Numbered from the stretch's first letter, positions 1-8,347 are shown. The stretch is 64,000 nucleotides of DNA from Halobaculum sp. XH14 (GCF_032116555.1 NZ_CP134950.1:1-64000), one strand, 5' to 3'. A program made the numbers and translations. Notes: generated from the letters alone by a model not told the origin.

Positions 1-7
1 CTAATCA

Positions 8-244
8 ATTCACCTAATATTCTATCTGGTGGGTGGTTCTCGGGAGGCTCCACGAAAGTCCTGTATTAACGCCCTACTGTCCTACTTGGGTGTATTATGT
101 GATAACCTAATCTGAATTTATAATCTGAATGTAGTGCCTCCTGGTGGGTGGATGGATTCTCTAAAACCATTATCAACATACATTGGGTGGGGTAATTGGA
201 TCTATTGATTAGGTAAGTAAATTATGTGGATGAATTAGGTGAAT
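8..244. repeat. Iteron-like repeat region upstream of parA
   Basis: AT-rich stretch without a gene. ATTCACCTAAT at 8-18 is the exact reverse complement of ATTAGGTGAAT at 234-244, and the match extends to 16 of 18 bases. Shorter copies of the same word lie at 105-112 (ACCTAATC) and 207-214 (GATTAGGT). A second word, CTGGTGGGTGG, occurs near 27-37 and 141-151, with a related G-rich run near 184-192. Repeats of this sort beside parA are typical of plasmid origins or partition centromeres. No replication initiator gene is visible in the window, so a centromere (parS-like) role is at least as likely as an origin. Confidence 0.5.
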
Positions 245-267
245 GGGTTAGCCGTATGTCTGACGTA

Positions 268-277
268 CCTTTATTAT
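268..277 (+). promoter_or_regulatory. TATA-box promoter of parA
   Basis: CTTTATTAT lies about 28 bases before the ATG at 302, the spacing expected of a haloarchaeal TATA box driving a leaderless transcript. This is the main reason for choosing the start at 302 rather than the longer in-frame extension to 239. Confidence 0.45.
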
Positions 278-301
278 GCGAACGACCGATGTGGAGAACA
301 C

Positions 302-1213
302 ATGCCCATCACCTATACCATCTACTCGGAATCAGGGGGAATCCACAAAACAACGTGGACAGCGAACCTCGCCGAGGCTCACGCTCGACAGGGATTCGAT
401 GTCCTCGTCATCGATCTCGACCACCAGGCCGCCAATCTCACCTACCTCTTCGATGTTGAGGAGGGGCGTGACGATCCCGAGGCAGACAATCTCGTCCGAC
501 ACGTCCTCGGACGACCCGACGGTGACTTCGAGGACCTCATTCGCAGCACCGACGAGGGAGTCGACGTCCTCCCGGCGCACGATATGCTCGAGGAATTCAC
601 CGAACTTCTCCTCCAACGTGAACGCTTCGAGGAGAATATGGGCGACGAATTCAACCGGTACGAGCAGCTCTATAACGTCCTCTGGGAGGAGAACAACGTC
701 CAGGACGACTACGACGTCGTCATCATCGACCCGAACGCTCGTGCTGAGATTATGCTGTATAACGCCATCTATGCCACTCGAACACTCGTATCACCGAGTA
801 AACCCGCTGGAAAGGGCAACAAGAGCCTCGAAGGGCTCGCAGGGCTCTTAGAGAGTATGAGTGAGAACCTGGGGATCGACGTCGGCGTCGCCGCAGTCAT
901 CCTCTCGGGTGCCGGTACAACCAGCACACACAACCGCTACATCGAAGAAATGGAAGATGAATACGGTATCGCCGCGACGATTGGCGAGCGACAAAGTATG
1001 ATGGACGAGATGTGGGATGCCCAAGGCACGGCGTTCAAAGTCGTCGAGGAAGCGTGGCACAACGGGGAGGCGGGAACCCGTCGCCTCCGCGAGCGCGAAG
1101 TCGAGACGCTCGAGACCATTCTCGATATTGCCAGCTACCTCACCGATGAGTTCGGCGTCGAACCCCCTCAGGAGCCGGAACTCAACATTGAGGACGCGGA
1201 GGTGATGTCCTAA
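302..1213 (+). CDS. parA: ParA-family partition ATPase with deviant Walker A
   Basis: About 303 residues. The N-terminus shows the ParA/MinD layout: a P-loop near residues 9-17 (ESGGIHKTT), a Walker A' aspartate motif (VLVIDLD) and a later VVIIDPNA strand. It probably segregates the replicon by ATP-dependent binding to DNA. The P-loop is odd: the signature lysine before GG is replaced (S) and the second glycine is replaced by H, while the KTT core is kept. The stop overlaps the start of the next gene (TAATG), so the two are translationally coupled. The start at 302 is chosen because of the TATA box at 268-277. Orphan plasmid ParA proteins in haloarchaea have this size. Confidence 0.8.
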   Translation: MPITYTIYSESGGIHKTTWTANLAEAHARQGFDVLVIDLDHQAANLTYLFDVEEGRDDPEADNLVRHVLGRPDGDFEDLIRSTDEGVDVLPAHDMLEEFTELLLQRERFEENMGDEFNRYEQLYNVLWEENNVQDDYDVVIIDPNARAEIMLYNAIYATRTLVSPSKPAGKGNKSLEGLAGLLESMSENLGIDVGVAAVILSGAGTTSTHNRYIEEMEDEYGIAATIGERQSMMDEMWDAQGTAFKVVEEAWHNGEAGTRRLREREVETLETILDIASYLTDEFGVEPPQEPELNIEDAEVMS

Positions 1214-1719
1214 TGGCGGGGTTGAAGAAGGGAACTGGGAGCCTCGATTTCGACGAGGAGTCGGACGAGGAGCCCGAAGAGACGGACGAGACCGAAGCAT
1301 CCGAATCGGAGAGGGAGGAGAGAGCAGCAGAGACGGAGACGCAACCCGACGCACCGACGGAATCCGATCCGACCACAAAGCCCCCATCTTCGGAGGAAAT
1401 GCCACAGGAAGAGACCCAATCACAGGCGGTGACACCGTCCCAGTCGGGCGATTTCGATCTGGATGACCTTCCGTACCTCGTGCAACGGCAGATGCGCGGT
1501 GCGTCGGTGAACGCGGACCGAACCAAGCAACTGCTGCTCGAGGTTCGTCCCTTTGTCAAAGAGGGTGAAGAGGACTTCTTGAACGACCTGCAAGACCTCG
1601 TTGATGGTCCTGTGTACAAGGGTGACGCGCGCGAAGCTGCGATGGTAGTCGCACAGGAACACCCCGAACTCGTCGCCGAGACACTCCGTGAGTGGGGAAT
1701 CGAATATCTGGATAAATAA
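1213..1719 (+). CDS. Acidic ParA-partner protein, unknown family
   Basis: 168 residues. The first ~75 residues are a low-complexity acidic segment rich in Glu, Asp, Ser and Thr. The C-terminal ~90 residues look folded and alpha-helical, starting around LDDLPYLVQRQMRGASVN. The start codon overlaps the parA stop (TAATG), and no other gene follows in the operon. Position and size suggest the DNA-binding or adaptor partner of ParA, in the role of ParB. No ParB nuclease or helix-turn-helix motif is recognisable, so the function is inferred from context only. Confidence 0.6.
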   Translation: MAGLKKGTGSLDFDEESDEEPEETDETEASESEREERAAETETQPDAPTESDPTTKPPSSEEMPQEETQSQAVTPSQSGDFDLDDLPYLVQRQMRGASVNADRTKQLLLEVRPFVKEGEEDFLNDLQDLVDGPVYKGDAREAAMVVAQEHPELVAETLREWGIEYLDK

Positions 1720-1819
1720 CCCGCAAGCGTCGAGATTCGCGCTCTCCTCTCTCCCCTAGATCCTCCTCGGAAGTTTGACTGCGACAAATCGGTATACAGC
1801 AGCTGCAGCACCGGCTGAG

Positions 1820-3076
1820 TCACTCGTCGACCGGGTGGGAAGTTGGCTCGTCGCCGGCGTCGTGTTGACCTCGCAGCTCTTGATCGTGCTCGGCGAAGGC
1901 GGCTTCAGCGCGTTCAGCCAGCTCACCCGCCTCAATGTGCGAGTAATGCTCGCGAACGATCTCTTCGGAGTTGTCTAGGTATCGGGCCGCCTCGGCGTGA
2001 CCGTACGCCCGGACGAGCACCTCACCGACACCACGACGAGCGCCGTGTGGAGCTAGATACCCGTGTTTATCGTCGAGGTCGATGTCCGCGTCCGCCGTGA
2101 GTCGTTTTAGGACCTCGCGAGCGCCGTGCGTCGTTAATGCAGGCGGTTCGATACCATAGTCAGCAAGCAGTTCGAGAGGTGACGCCTCGCCGTCATTCAC
2201 TTTCTCTGTGCGAATAGACTCGACTTCAGCCGGGTCATATCTTCGGGCGGTCATCGTCTGGGCAAACGTCTCCACCAGTGTCGGGTAGTCCAGGGTCGGG
2301 AACACCGGCCACTCCTCGCTTGACGCGTCTGTGATGCGCTTCAGCCGCTCCAGTGGAGGAACAGCAGGGTCTGGTAGCGGTCGGTCATCCCATTTCCCCG
2401 TTTTTCCGAGCACCTGGATGTTGTTGTCCTCGAACGAGACATCCGACCACCGCAATCCATCACGTCCGCGCCGATCGTCGTTTCCATCGGCGAGGACCTC
2501 GGCGCCGCGAACCCCTGTGAAGCAAAGGATGTAGACGAGTGCCCGATCACGAGTCGCCTTGATCGCCGTTTGGCGGTCCTCCGCGACAGCGTCGATGGCA
2601 TCGTGTGCTTGTTTGTTCACATACTCCAGGAGACGTGCTCGATGCTCGGCCGACCAGGCCTGTTGTTCTCCGCTCTTCCGACCTGTATCCTCGGGGAGTG
2701 GCTCTTTCGCCCGGCGTCGCTGGGCGATGTTCCCCGAGAGATAGCCTTCGCGAGCCGCCCAACCGCAAAATCCGGAGACGTGAGCGTAGTAATTCTGTAC
2801 CGTGCCCTCGGTCCACCCCTGCCGAGCAAGATACCGCGCGTACTCACGAAGATCACCGACGGACAGCTCCTCAAACGTCACCGATGACGACGAACGATCC
2901 TCCGCAAGAAATTCGATGAGCCGATTCACCTCGCGTTCAGCATGTCGTCGATACTGTCCGCTCTCGCCGTTGCGCCCCTTCCCCTTGTCCGAGAGGTAAT
3001 CTTCGAGAACATCGACGAGAGGTACCGCTGCGCCGCGTTCGTCACCTGAGTGCGAATGCTTCTCGTCGGAACTCAT
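1820..3076 (-). CDS. Tyrosine recombinase / phage-type integrase
   Basis: 418 residues, full length for a XerC/XerD-like recombinase. An N-terminal SAM-like core-binding domain (about residues 20-130) is followed by the catalytic domain. Catalytic residues are visible: Arg in TGVRGAEVL, His-x-x-Arg in APHGARRGVGE, and the nucleophile Tyr in VREHYSHIEAG. It cuts and rejoins DNA at a specific core site. The C-terminal tail is acidic and repetitive. It is transcribed away from a perfect inverted repeat at 3236-3263 that has the form of a recombinase core site. It probably serves element integration or plasmid multimer resolution. A damaged relative lies at 3367-4273. Confidence 0.9.
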   Translation of the reverse strand: MSSDEKHSHSGDERGAAVPLVDVLEDYLSDKGKGRNGESGQYRRHAEREVNRLIEFLAEDRSSSSVTFEELSVGDLREYARYLARQGWTEGTVQNYYAHVSGFCGWAAREGYLSGNIAQRRRAKEPLPEDTGRKSGEQQAWSAEHRARLLEYVNKQAHDAIDAVAEDRQTAIKATRDRALVYILCFTGVRGAEVLADGNDDRRGRDGLRWSDVSFEDNNIQVLGKTGKWDDRPLPDPAVPPLERLKRITDASSEEWPVFPTLDYPTLVETFAQTMTARRYDPAEVESIRTEKVNDGEASPLELLADYGIEPPALTTHGAREVLKRLTADADIDLDDKHGYLAPHGARRGVGEVLVRAYGHAEAARYLDNSEEIVREHYSHIEAGELAERAEAAFAEHDQELRGQHDAGDEPTSHPVDE

Positions 3077-3235
3077 CGCGATCCCTCGCTGTAGTCAAAT
3101 TCGGGTGGGGTTGGTTCTCGGGAACGAGCCGACAGGCGCCGATATCGCGCAGGGCCGTTCTGAGTGGTTGTATCCCGGGGTTTGAGCGGAGGCATTGGGT
3201 TCGCTGTGGCAGACGGCGGCCACCCCCTTGAATCT

Positions 3236-3263
3236 GTTTACGTTTATCGCACTAAACGTAAAC
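3236..3263. repeat. Perfect 10-8-10 inverted repeat, candidate recombination site
   Basis: GTTTACGTTT (3236-3245), an 8-base spacer (atcgcact) and AAACGTAAAC (3254-3263) form a perfect inverted repeat. It lies in the 290-base gap (3077-3366) between the intact recombinase and the recombinase remnant; nothing else is seen in that gap except an AT-rich stretch near 3340. Two 10-11 base arms around a 6-8 base spacer is the geometry of tyrosine-recombinase core sites (XerCD dif, phage att). It could instead be an operator or a hairpin in the recombinase leader. Confidence 0.5.
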
Positions 3264-3366
3264 GCTCTACTGGCTCGATTTGAATCTCTAAACCGGCGAT
3301 AAACACGTCCAAACCCAAGAATGCGCCATTTTAGCCAACTCATAAATTATATACCGCTATACAAAT

Positions 3367-4273
3367 TTGTGGTGTGGCTGGTGCGTCAACGAGGGCTATC
3401 TCGAGGCGCATTACGCGCAGCGGGCGAGTGCGATGGCGCCACTGCCGGAGGACGACGGCCGCAAGCCCGGCGACCAGCAGCTGGACGTCCGAACAGCGCC
3501 ACGTCGACGAACGGGCCCGCGACGCCGTCGAGGTGTACACGACACTCCCGGAGGAAACTGACCCCCTCGACAAGCAGCGAGGACGCTACGCGGCGCTGAA
3601 GGCGGCTCGTGACCGAGCTCTGGTGTTCGTTCTCGCGTACACCGCCGTTCGGGTCGGGGAACTCCTACGGGATCCGAACGACCCGCGTCGGCGCGGCGTC
3701 CGCTGGGAGGACCTCTCGCTCGACGACGGGAGTATGGACGTCTACCGGAAGAAACAGCAGTGGGACGCCGCCAGTCTCCCCGACCCGGTAATCTCTCCGC
3801 TGCGAAGCTATCGCCAGCTGATGGACCCGCCGACGGAGCGCTGGCCGGTGTTTCCGACATTCGACCAACGGACGCTCGCAGAGCTCGTCCAGGAAGAACT
3901 AGCCGAACGAGGGGAACGCCCAGAATCGATTACCGAGCGTCGTGAAAAGTACGCTCGCGACCTTCTCTTGACACTTGAGGGGGATATCCGGCCGCCGTCG
4001 ATCACGACGGATGGCGCACGATCGAATCTTCAACGGCTCTCAGAGGCCGCAGAGATTGACATCGACCATCCGAAACACGATTATCTTGCCCCGCACGGTG
4101 GTCGCCGAGGGATGGGTGAGGTGCTTGTCCGCGCGTTTGGGTACACTGTCGCTGCTCGGTACTTAGACAACTCTGAGGAGATGGTTCGTGAGCGCTATTC
4201 GCATATTGAGGCAGGCGAGCTAGGGGACGTTGCAACTGAGGCGCTCGAGAAGATCGATAGTGTACCGCAGTAA
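3367..4273 (+). pseudogene. N-terminally truncated, frameshifted tyrosine recombinase
   Basis: Two frames together encode a relative of the recombinase at 1820-3076. Frame one (3367 to about 3485) reads CGWCVNEGYLEAHYAQRAS and PLPEDDGRKPGDQQ, matching CGWAAREGYLSGNIAQRRR and PLPEDTGRKSGEQQ of the intact copy. Similarity then continues one frame over, from WTSEQRHVDERA to the end, including TAVRVGELL, APHGGRRGMGE and the nucleophile VRERYSHIEAG. The first ~110 residues of the core-binding domain are missing, and the break lies where AT-rich sequence begins near 3340-3365. All catalytic residues survive, so an open frame of up to 299 residues could still make a partial protein, but it lacks a proper N-terminal domain. 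Confidence 0.8.
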
Positions 4274-4305
4274 CTTATTTCGAGTGTGGGGGGAGACCGT
4301 CGCGT

Positions 4306-4959
4306 TCACACTGCTTCGACGGTAAACAGCGTGTCGTCGCTGAGGACAGTCTGTACCCGGCGGTGCCAGGCGTCAGCGAAGGCCTCTCGGTGCTGGTGGC
4401 TTGCCGATTCGTCGAGAATCCCCTGGAGGTTCCCGATTGCGGGTCCACCGTCAGGAACGTCGCTGACGTGGTAGGTCACTTCGACGGTCTCGTCTGTGTC
4501 GGTTCGCCGGAACCGGAACGTCGGCTCCGCCGTGTCCGGGTCGAACGCGTCGAAGACGAGAAGGTCGCGGCGGCCGCCGTAGCCGCCGGCGAGCCCGCTG
4601 AATCCGTCGTCTTCGGTCGCGCCAGTGACGTACGAGATGATGCGGCTCATCACGCCGTACGCAGCATCGTCCTGCGGGCCGGCCGCCTGTACCTCGATTT
4701 CGCTCCGAACTGGATAGTCGTCGGAATACAGGGCGTCGAGCCCGAACTGGACGATTCGGTAGGCGCCCGAGGCAGTCGGGCAGGAGTGCCCGGCCTCTTT
4801 CACCGCGTCCGCGTACGTGATGACGAACGGGTCGCCCGGTTCGAGGACGCCGAGGGCTTCCGCGACGGGGTCACGGATCTCGATCGGGTCGACCTCGTAG
4901 TCGACCTGCCAGTCGGTACCAGTGGGAGTCGCGTCAGTCGAAGTTGAATTAGTTGTCAT
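4306..4959 (-). CDS. FmdE-like domain protein
   Basis: 217 residues, soluble and acidic. After a Thr/Ser-rich leader comes GHSCPTASGAYRI near residues 68-80, then PVRSEIEVQAAG, the His-x-Cys-Pro pattern of the FmdE family (named after subunit E of formylmethanofuran dehydrogenase; proteins of this family bind metals such as zinc). The C-terminal half contains a conserved-looking segment with FRFRRTDTDETVEVTYHV. It lies 12 bases after the P1B ATPase in the same direction, so it probably belongs to the chaperone-ATPase-FmdE operon and may buffer or sense the metal. No enzymatic role is claimed. Confidence 0.65.
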   Translation of the reverse strand: MTTNSTSTDATPTGTDWQVDYEVDPIEIRDPVAEALGVLEPGDPFVITYADAVKEAGHSCPTASGAYRIVQFGLDALYSDDYPVRSEIEVQAAGPQDDAAYGVMSRIISYVTGATEDDGFSGLAGGYGGRRDLLVFDAFDPDTAEPTFRFRRTDTDETVEVTYHVSDVPDGGPAIGNLQGILDESASHQHREAFADAWHRRVQTVLSDDTLFTVEAV

Positions 4960-4971
4960 TGGTTGTGGTGG

Positions 4972-6891
4972 TTAGTGTCGGAGCAGTCGCATCCCGTTGA
5001 GGATAACGAGGAGAACGCTGGCCTCGTGGACCAGCATCCCAGCGGCGAGCGTAACGTAGCTCGTGAGCACGCCCGCGAGCAGGACAGTCACGGTCAGCAC
5101 CGCGAGCCCGACGTTCTCGAGGACGTTCCAGCGCGTCGCCTTGCTCAGTTTGACCGCGTACGGGATGCGTTCGAGGTCGTCGGCCATCAGCGCCATGTCC
5201 GCCGTCTCGATGGCGGTGTCCGTGCCGGCTGCGCCCATCGCAATACCGACGTCGGCGGTCGCCAGCGACGGCGCGTCGTTGATGCCGTCGCCGACCATCG
5301 CGACGACGTGGCCGTCGGACTGGTATTCTTCGATGACGGTCTGTTTGTCCTCGGGGAGGAGTTCGGCGCGGTAGTCGTCGATGCCCACCTCCCCTGCGAC
5401 GGCAGCTGCCGTCCGCTCGTTGTCGCCGGTGAGCATCACGGTCTGGATGCTGGCATCCTGCAGCGCCGCAACGACGCCAGGAGCGACCTCTCGGAGTTCG
5501 TCGCGCATGGCGATCACGCCGATGACGCTGCCGTCCCGCACGACGTGGACGGCCGTCTCACCACGCTCCTCACGGTTACGGACGTACTCGGCGACATGAG
5601 CCGGAACGTCGATGCCGCGGTCGTCGAGCAACGCCCGGTTACCAACGACGAGCTCCTGACCGTCTGCGTGGGCGACGACACCTTTCCCGGCGACCACGTC
5701 GAAGTCATCCGGATCTGGAACCGACCGGCGTTCGGCGTTCGCGTCGTCGGAATGGGCGACCGCCGCTCCGCCATCGGTTGCGGCGGTCGGACGGTCGCGT
5801 GCTGCGTCGACGATGGCGTCGGCGAGGTGATGTTCGCTCTTCTTCTCGGCGGTCGCCGCGAGCGAGAGGACCTCGTCGTCGGCGACGCCGAACCCCTCGA
5901 CGTCCGCGACGGTGGTCTCGCCCTTCGTGAGCGTCCCCGTCTTGTCGAAGGCGACGAGGTCGATTTTGCCGGAGCGCTCGAGGTGTTCACCGCCCTTCAT
6001 CAGCACGCCAGACCGAGCGGCGTTACCGATAGCCGAGACGATGCTGACCGGCGGTCCGATGACCAGCGCACCCGGACAGCCGATAACCAGCAGGGTCAAC
6101 GACAGGATCGCATTCTGTGTGACCGCGTATGCGCCGATCGCCAGCACGATGACGCCGGGCGTGTAGTACTTCGCGAACCGGTCGATGAGATTCTCCGTTG
6201 GCGACTGCGCCTCCTGGGCCTTCTCGACGCGGCGGATGATGCGTTCGAGCGTCGTATCCGAGCCCGCACCCGTCGTTCGGACTTCAAGCGCCCCTTCTTG
6301 GTTGACCGTCCCGGCGTAGACTTCGTCGCCGTAGGCCTTGTGGACGGGGGCGCTCTCGCCGGTGACTGGCGCCTGGTTGATGGCACTCTCGCCGTCGACG
6401 ACGGTCCCATCGACCGGAATCTTCCCACCCGGCTTCACGAGGACGACTTCACCCTCCTCGACGTCGTGAGCAGGTACTTCTTGGAGGTCTCCGTCGCGGC
6501 GTACTGTGGCCGTGTCGGGCGTCATCTCCAGGAGTTCCTGGAGGGCCGTCCGGGTCTTCCGCATTGTCCGGCCTTCCAGGTAGCTGCCGAGGCTGAACAG
6601 GAAGACGACGGCGGCAGCTTCCCAGTATTCGCCGATGACGATGGCACCAATGGCCGCCAAGGTCACGAGCGTCTTGATGCCGAGTGTTCGGTTGGTGACC
6701 TCGTAGTAGGCGGTCTTGGCGATGTCGTAGCCGCCGATGATCGCCGCGAGGATGAGAATACCGGCACTCGCTGTATTGAAGCCGGTGAAGTGGCCGAGGC
6801 TCCAGCCGGCACCGTAGAGCAGGCCGCTGGACGCCGTAACGATGGCCTTCCGGTTCTTCCGGTAGTACTGGGTGATCGTTTGTGCGTTCAT
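4972..6891 (-). CDS. P1B-type heavy-metal ATPase with CPG motif
   Basis: 639 residues, with no N-terminal metal-binding domain. Order of motifs: paired membrane helices, TGES actuator loop, the transmembrane metal motif CPG at about 272-274, phosphorylation site DKTGTLTKG near residue 316, a SEHH in place of the usual SEHP, TGDN, GDGINDAPSLATADVGIAM, and two C-terminal helices. It pumps a soft-metal cation out of the cytoplasm using ATP. CPG replaces CPC of Cu/Zn/Cd pumps and is known in a subgroup of P1B ATPases; substrate cannot be assigned (Zn, Cd or Cu are possible). The chaperone gene ends 4 bases upstream, and the FmdE-like gene follows. Confidence 0.92.
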   Translation of the reverse strand: MNAQTITQYYRKNRKAIVTASSGLLYGAGWSLGHFTGFNTASAGILILAAIIGGYDIAKTAYYEVTNRTLGIKTLVTLAAIGAIVIGEYWEAAAVVFLFSLGSYLEGRTMRKTRTALQELLEMTPDTATVRRDGDLQEVPAHDVEEGEVVLVKPGGKIPVDGTVVDGESAINQAPVTGESAPVHKAYGDEVYAGTVNQEGALEVRTTGAGSDTTLERIIRRVEKAQEAQSPTENLIDRFAKYYTPGVIVLAIGAYAVTQNAILSLTLLVIGCPGALVIGPPVSIVSAIGNAARSGVLMKGGEHLERSGKIDLVAFDKTGTLTKGETTVADVEGFGVADDEVLSLAATAEKKSEHHLADAIVDAARDRPTAATDGGAAVAHSDDANAERRSVPDPDDFDVVAGKGVVAHADGQELVVGNRALLDDRGIDVPAHVAEYVRNREERGETAVHVVRDGSVIGVIAMRDELREVAPGVVAALQDASIQTVMLTGDNERTAAAVAGEVGIDDYRAELLPEDKQTVIEEYQSDGHVVAMVGDGINDAPSLATADVGIAMGAAGTDTAIETADMALMADDLERIPYAVKLSKATRWNVLENVGLAVLTVTVLLAGVLTSYVTLAAGMLVHEASVLLVILNGMRLLRH

Positions 6892-6895
6892 TGGT

Positions 6896-7111
6896 CTAGG
6901 CGGGCTGGGGCGTGTAGCCCTGGTTTTCGATGGCCTGTGCGAAGGCGTCGGGGTCAGCGACGTTGTCGTCGTACTCGATCTCGACCCGGCCGGTCGTGTA
7001 GTGGACTTCCACGTTCTGGACGCCGTTGACGTTCGAGAGGGCGCGTTCGACGGTGCTCGCGCAGGTCGGGCAGTCGAAGTCCATCACGCGGAGTTGGGTT
7101 GTCTCGTTCAT
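6896..7111 (-). CDS. HMA-domain metallochaperone
   Basis: 71 residues, a single heavy-metal-associated ferredoxin-like domain. The metal site is MDFDCPTCASTVE near residues 10-22 (CxxC), followed by the expected pattern of valines and a C-terminal GYTPQPA end. The start at 7111 (MNETTQLRV) is preferred over an upstream ATG because the extension adds only basic, unaligned residues. It lies 4 bases before the P1B ATPase, which lacks its own HMA domain, so it probably delivers the metal to that pump. First gene of the operon; its promoter is in the AT-rich stretch 7139-7184 shared with the divergent regulator. Confidence 0.88.
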   Translation of the reverse strand: MNETTQLRVMDFDCPTCASTVERALSNVNGVQNVEVHYTTGRVEIEYDDNVADPDAFAQAIENQGYTPQPA

Positions 7112-7309
7112 CACAGTTCTACGTAGCACCCGGACTGCCATATATATTTTTTAGATGATATGTTTGAATAGGAATATGGGGCGTTGGAACAGTCAAACGA
7201 GTCGTATAGGACTTCTCCACGCTCCGACCACAGGATCAGCCACCCGGCCGAATCGTTCGACAGCCGTATGCTCCGCTACCTTTTCCCGCGCGTGTCTCGC
7301 AGTCCCACT

Positions 7310-7834
7310 ATGAGCAGTTCCGGCGCCGACCACCATCTCGACGACATCGCGATCAGGGATACCCGCGTCTCGGACGCCATCGACGAACCGATGCGGGCGA
7401 TGATCCTCGACATACTGGCCGATGAGGCACGGACGGCAGGCGAGGTTCACGACCGACTTACCGAGCGAGGGATCGAGCGGACCGAAAACACCGTTCGGCA
7501 CCACATCAACGAACTCCGCGATTCCGGGCTCGTAGACGTCGTCCGCTTTGAGGAGGGGCGTGGCGGCACGACGAAGTACTACCACGCGAACACGATCGTC
7601 CTCTCGTACTCACTACCGGGTTCGGCTGATGCCGCCGTGGAGGAGATGACGGATGCTATCCAGCCGCAGGTCACGGAGGCACTGAACCATCTCACGGAGG
7701 AGTACGAGGAATCTATCGAGGAGATCACAACGGAGATGCAGCCGTGTGACCACTGTCGGAACCAGAAGTACGAGACGTACGTCCTGCTGACCGTCCTGCG
7801 GCGAGCGTTCGTCCGCGCTCAGCGGGAATCGTAA
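7310..7834 (+). CDS. ArsR-like winged-helix metalloregulator
   Basis: 174 residues from the ATG at 7310 (MSSSGADHHLDD); an upstream in-frame ATG at 7184 would add a poorly conserved-looking leader. Residues ~15-85 form a winged helix-turn-helix with MRAMILDILADEARTAGEV and a recognition helix around NTVRHHINELRDSGLV, then a wing with GGTTKYYH. The C-terminal half carries CDHC (CxxC) within MQPCDHCRNQKYE and is alpha-helical, fitting a dimerising metal-sensing domain. It is divergent from the chaperone-ATPase operon across about 200 bases, so it most likely represses that operon until metal binds. Confidence 0.8.
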   Translation: MSSSGADHHLDDIAIRDTRVSDAIDEPMRAMILDILADEARTAGEVHDRLTERGIERTENTVRHHINELRDSGLVDVVRFEEGRGGTTKYYHANTIVLSYSLPGSADAAVEEMTDAIQPQVTEALNHLTEEYEESIEEITTEMQPCDHCRNQKYETYVLLTVLRRAFVRAQRES

Positions 7835-8044
7835 GCGACGCCAGTGACTCATAACGATATTTACTGACTCGGTCCATGGTGAGAGACTCCGTTGTTGTTG
7901 GATCTTCTGGTCACCCCATTCAGGACCCGTGTTCCCCGTGTCGCGCACGATCACCCGGGTGAAACGAATTGGCAGATGAAATCGCACGCCGTGAAGAGAA
8001 CGTTAACAGCGTCGATATCGTCGAAACACGAGTGATTGGGGGCG

Positions 8045-8338
8045 TTAATCGTTGTCGAGTTCGGAACCCGCGTCTCCTTCGGCGAAGATTCGCCGGGAGA
8101 TGATCGTTCCGTCAGAGATGGAATCAGGTTCGTCACGGCGGACGAAGCGTTTCTTGAGAACGTCGTAGGCGAACAGACTCGCACCGATGATAACGAAGCC
8201 CCAGTGGTAGCCTCCGACGTAGATCGTCCTGTCGACGCCGTCGCCACTGCCCGGGAGATTTCCAACGCATCCGGAGAGACCTGCGGTGCCGGCTCCGAGC
8301 GCAGTGAGAAACTCGCGTCGCTGTACTGTCGAGGACAT
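8045..8338 (-). CDS. Small Tat lipoprotein, possible oxidase-subunit remnant
   Basis: 97 residues. The N-terminus has a twin-arginine motif (QRREFLTALGAG) and a lipobox (LSGC) at about 21-24, so it should be exported folded and lipid-anchored outside the cell. Following DRTIYVGGYHWGFVII recalls the start of a cytochrome-oxidase-subunit-II-type cupredoxin, but no CuA ligands follow and the protein ends after a short basic then acidic tail. It may be a truncated cupredoxin or a separate small family. It lies 9 bases downstream of the SHOCT gene in the same direction. Confidence 0.6.
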   Translation of the reverse strand: MSSTVQRREFLTALGAGTAGLSGCVGNLPGSGDGVDRTIYVGGYHWGFVIIGASLFAYDVLKKRFVRRDEPDSISDGTIISRRIFAEGDAGSELDND

Positions 8339-8347
8339 GATTGCAGA

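Noticed and set aside
8-244. CRISPR-like array
   Set aside because: Repeats are short, occur in both directions and have no regular spacers; better explained as iterons. No CRISPR array or cas gene was seen elsewhere.
4963-7029. 688-residue plus-strand frame opposite the CPG ATPase
   Set aside because: It is the antisense shadow of a clear P-type ATPase; long antisense frames are expected in GC-rich haloarchaeal DNA and its translation has no motif.
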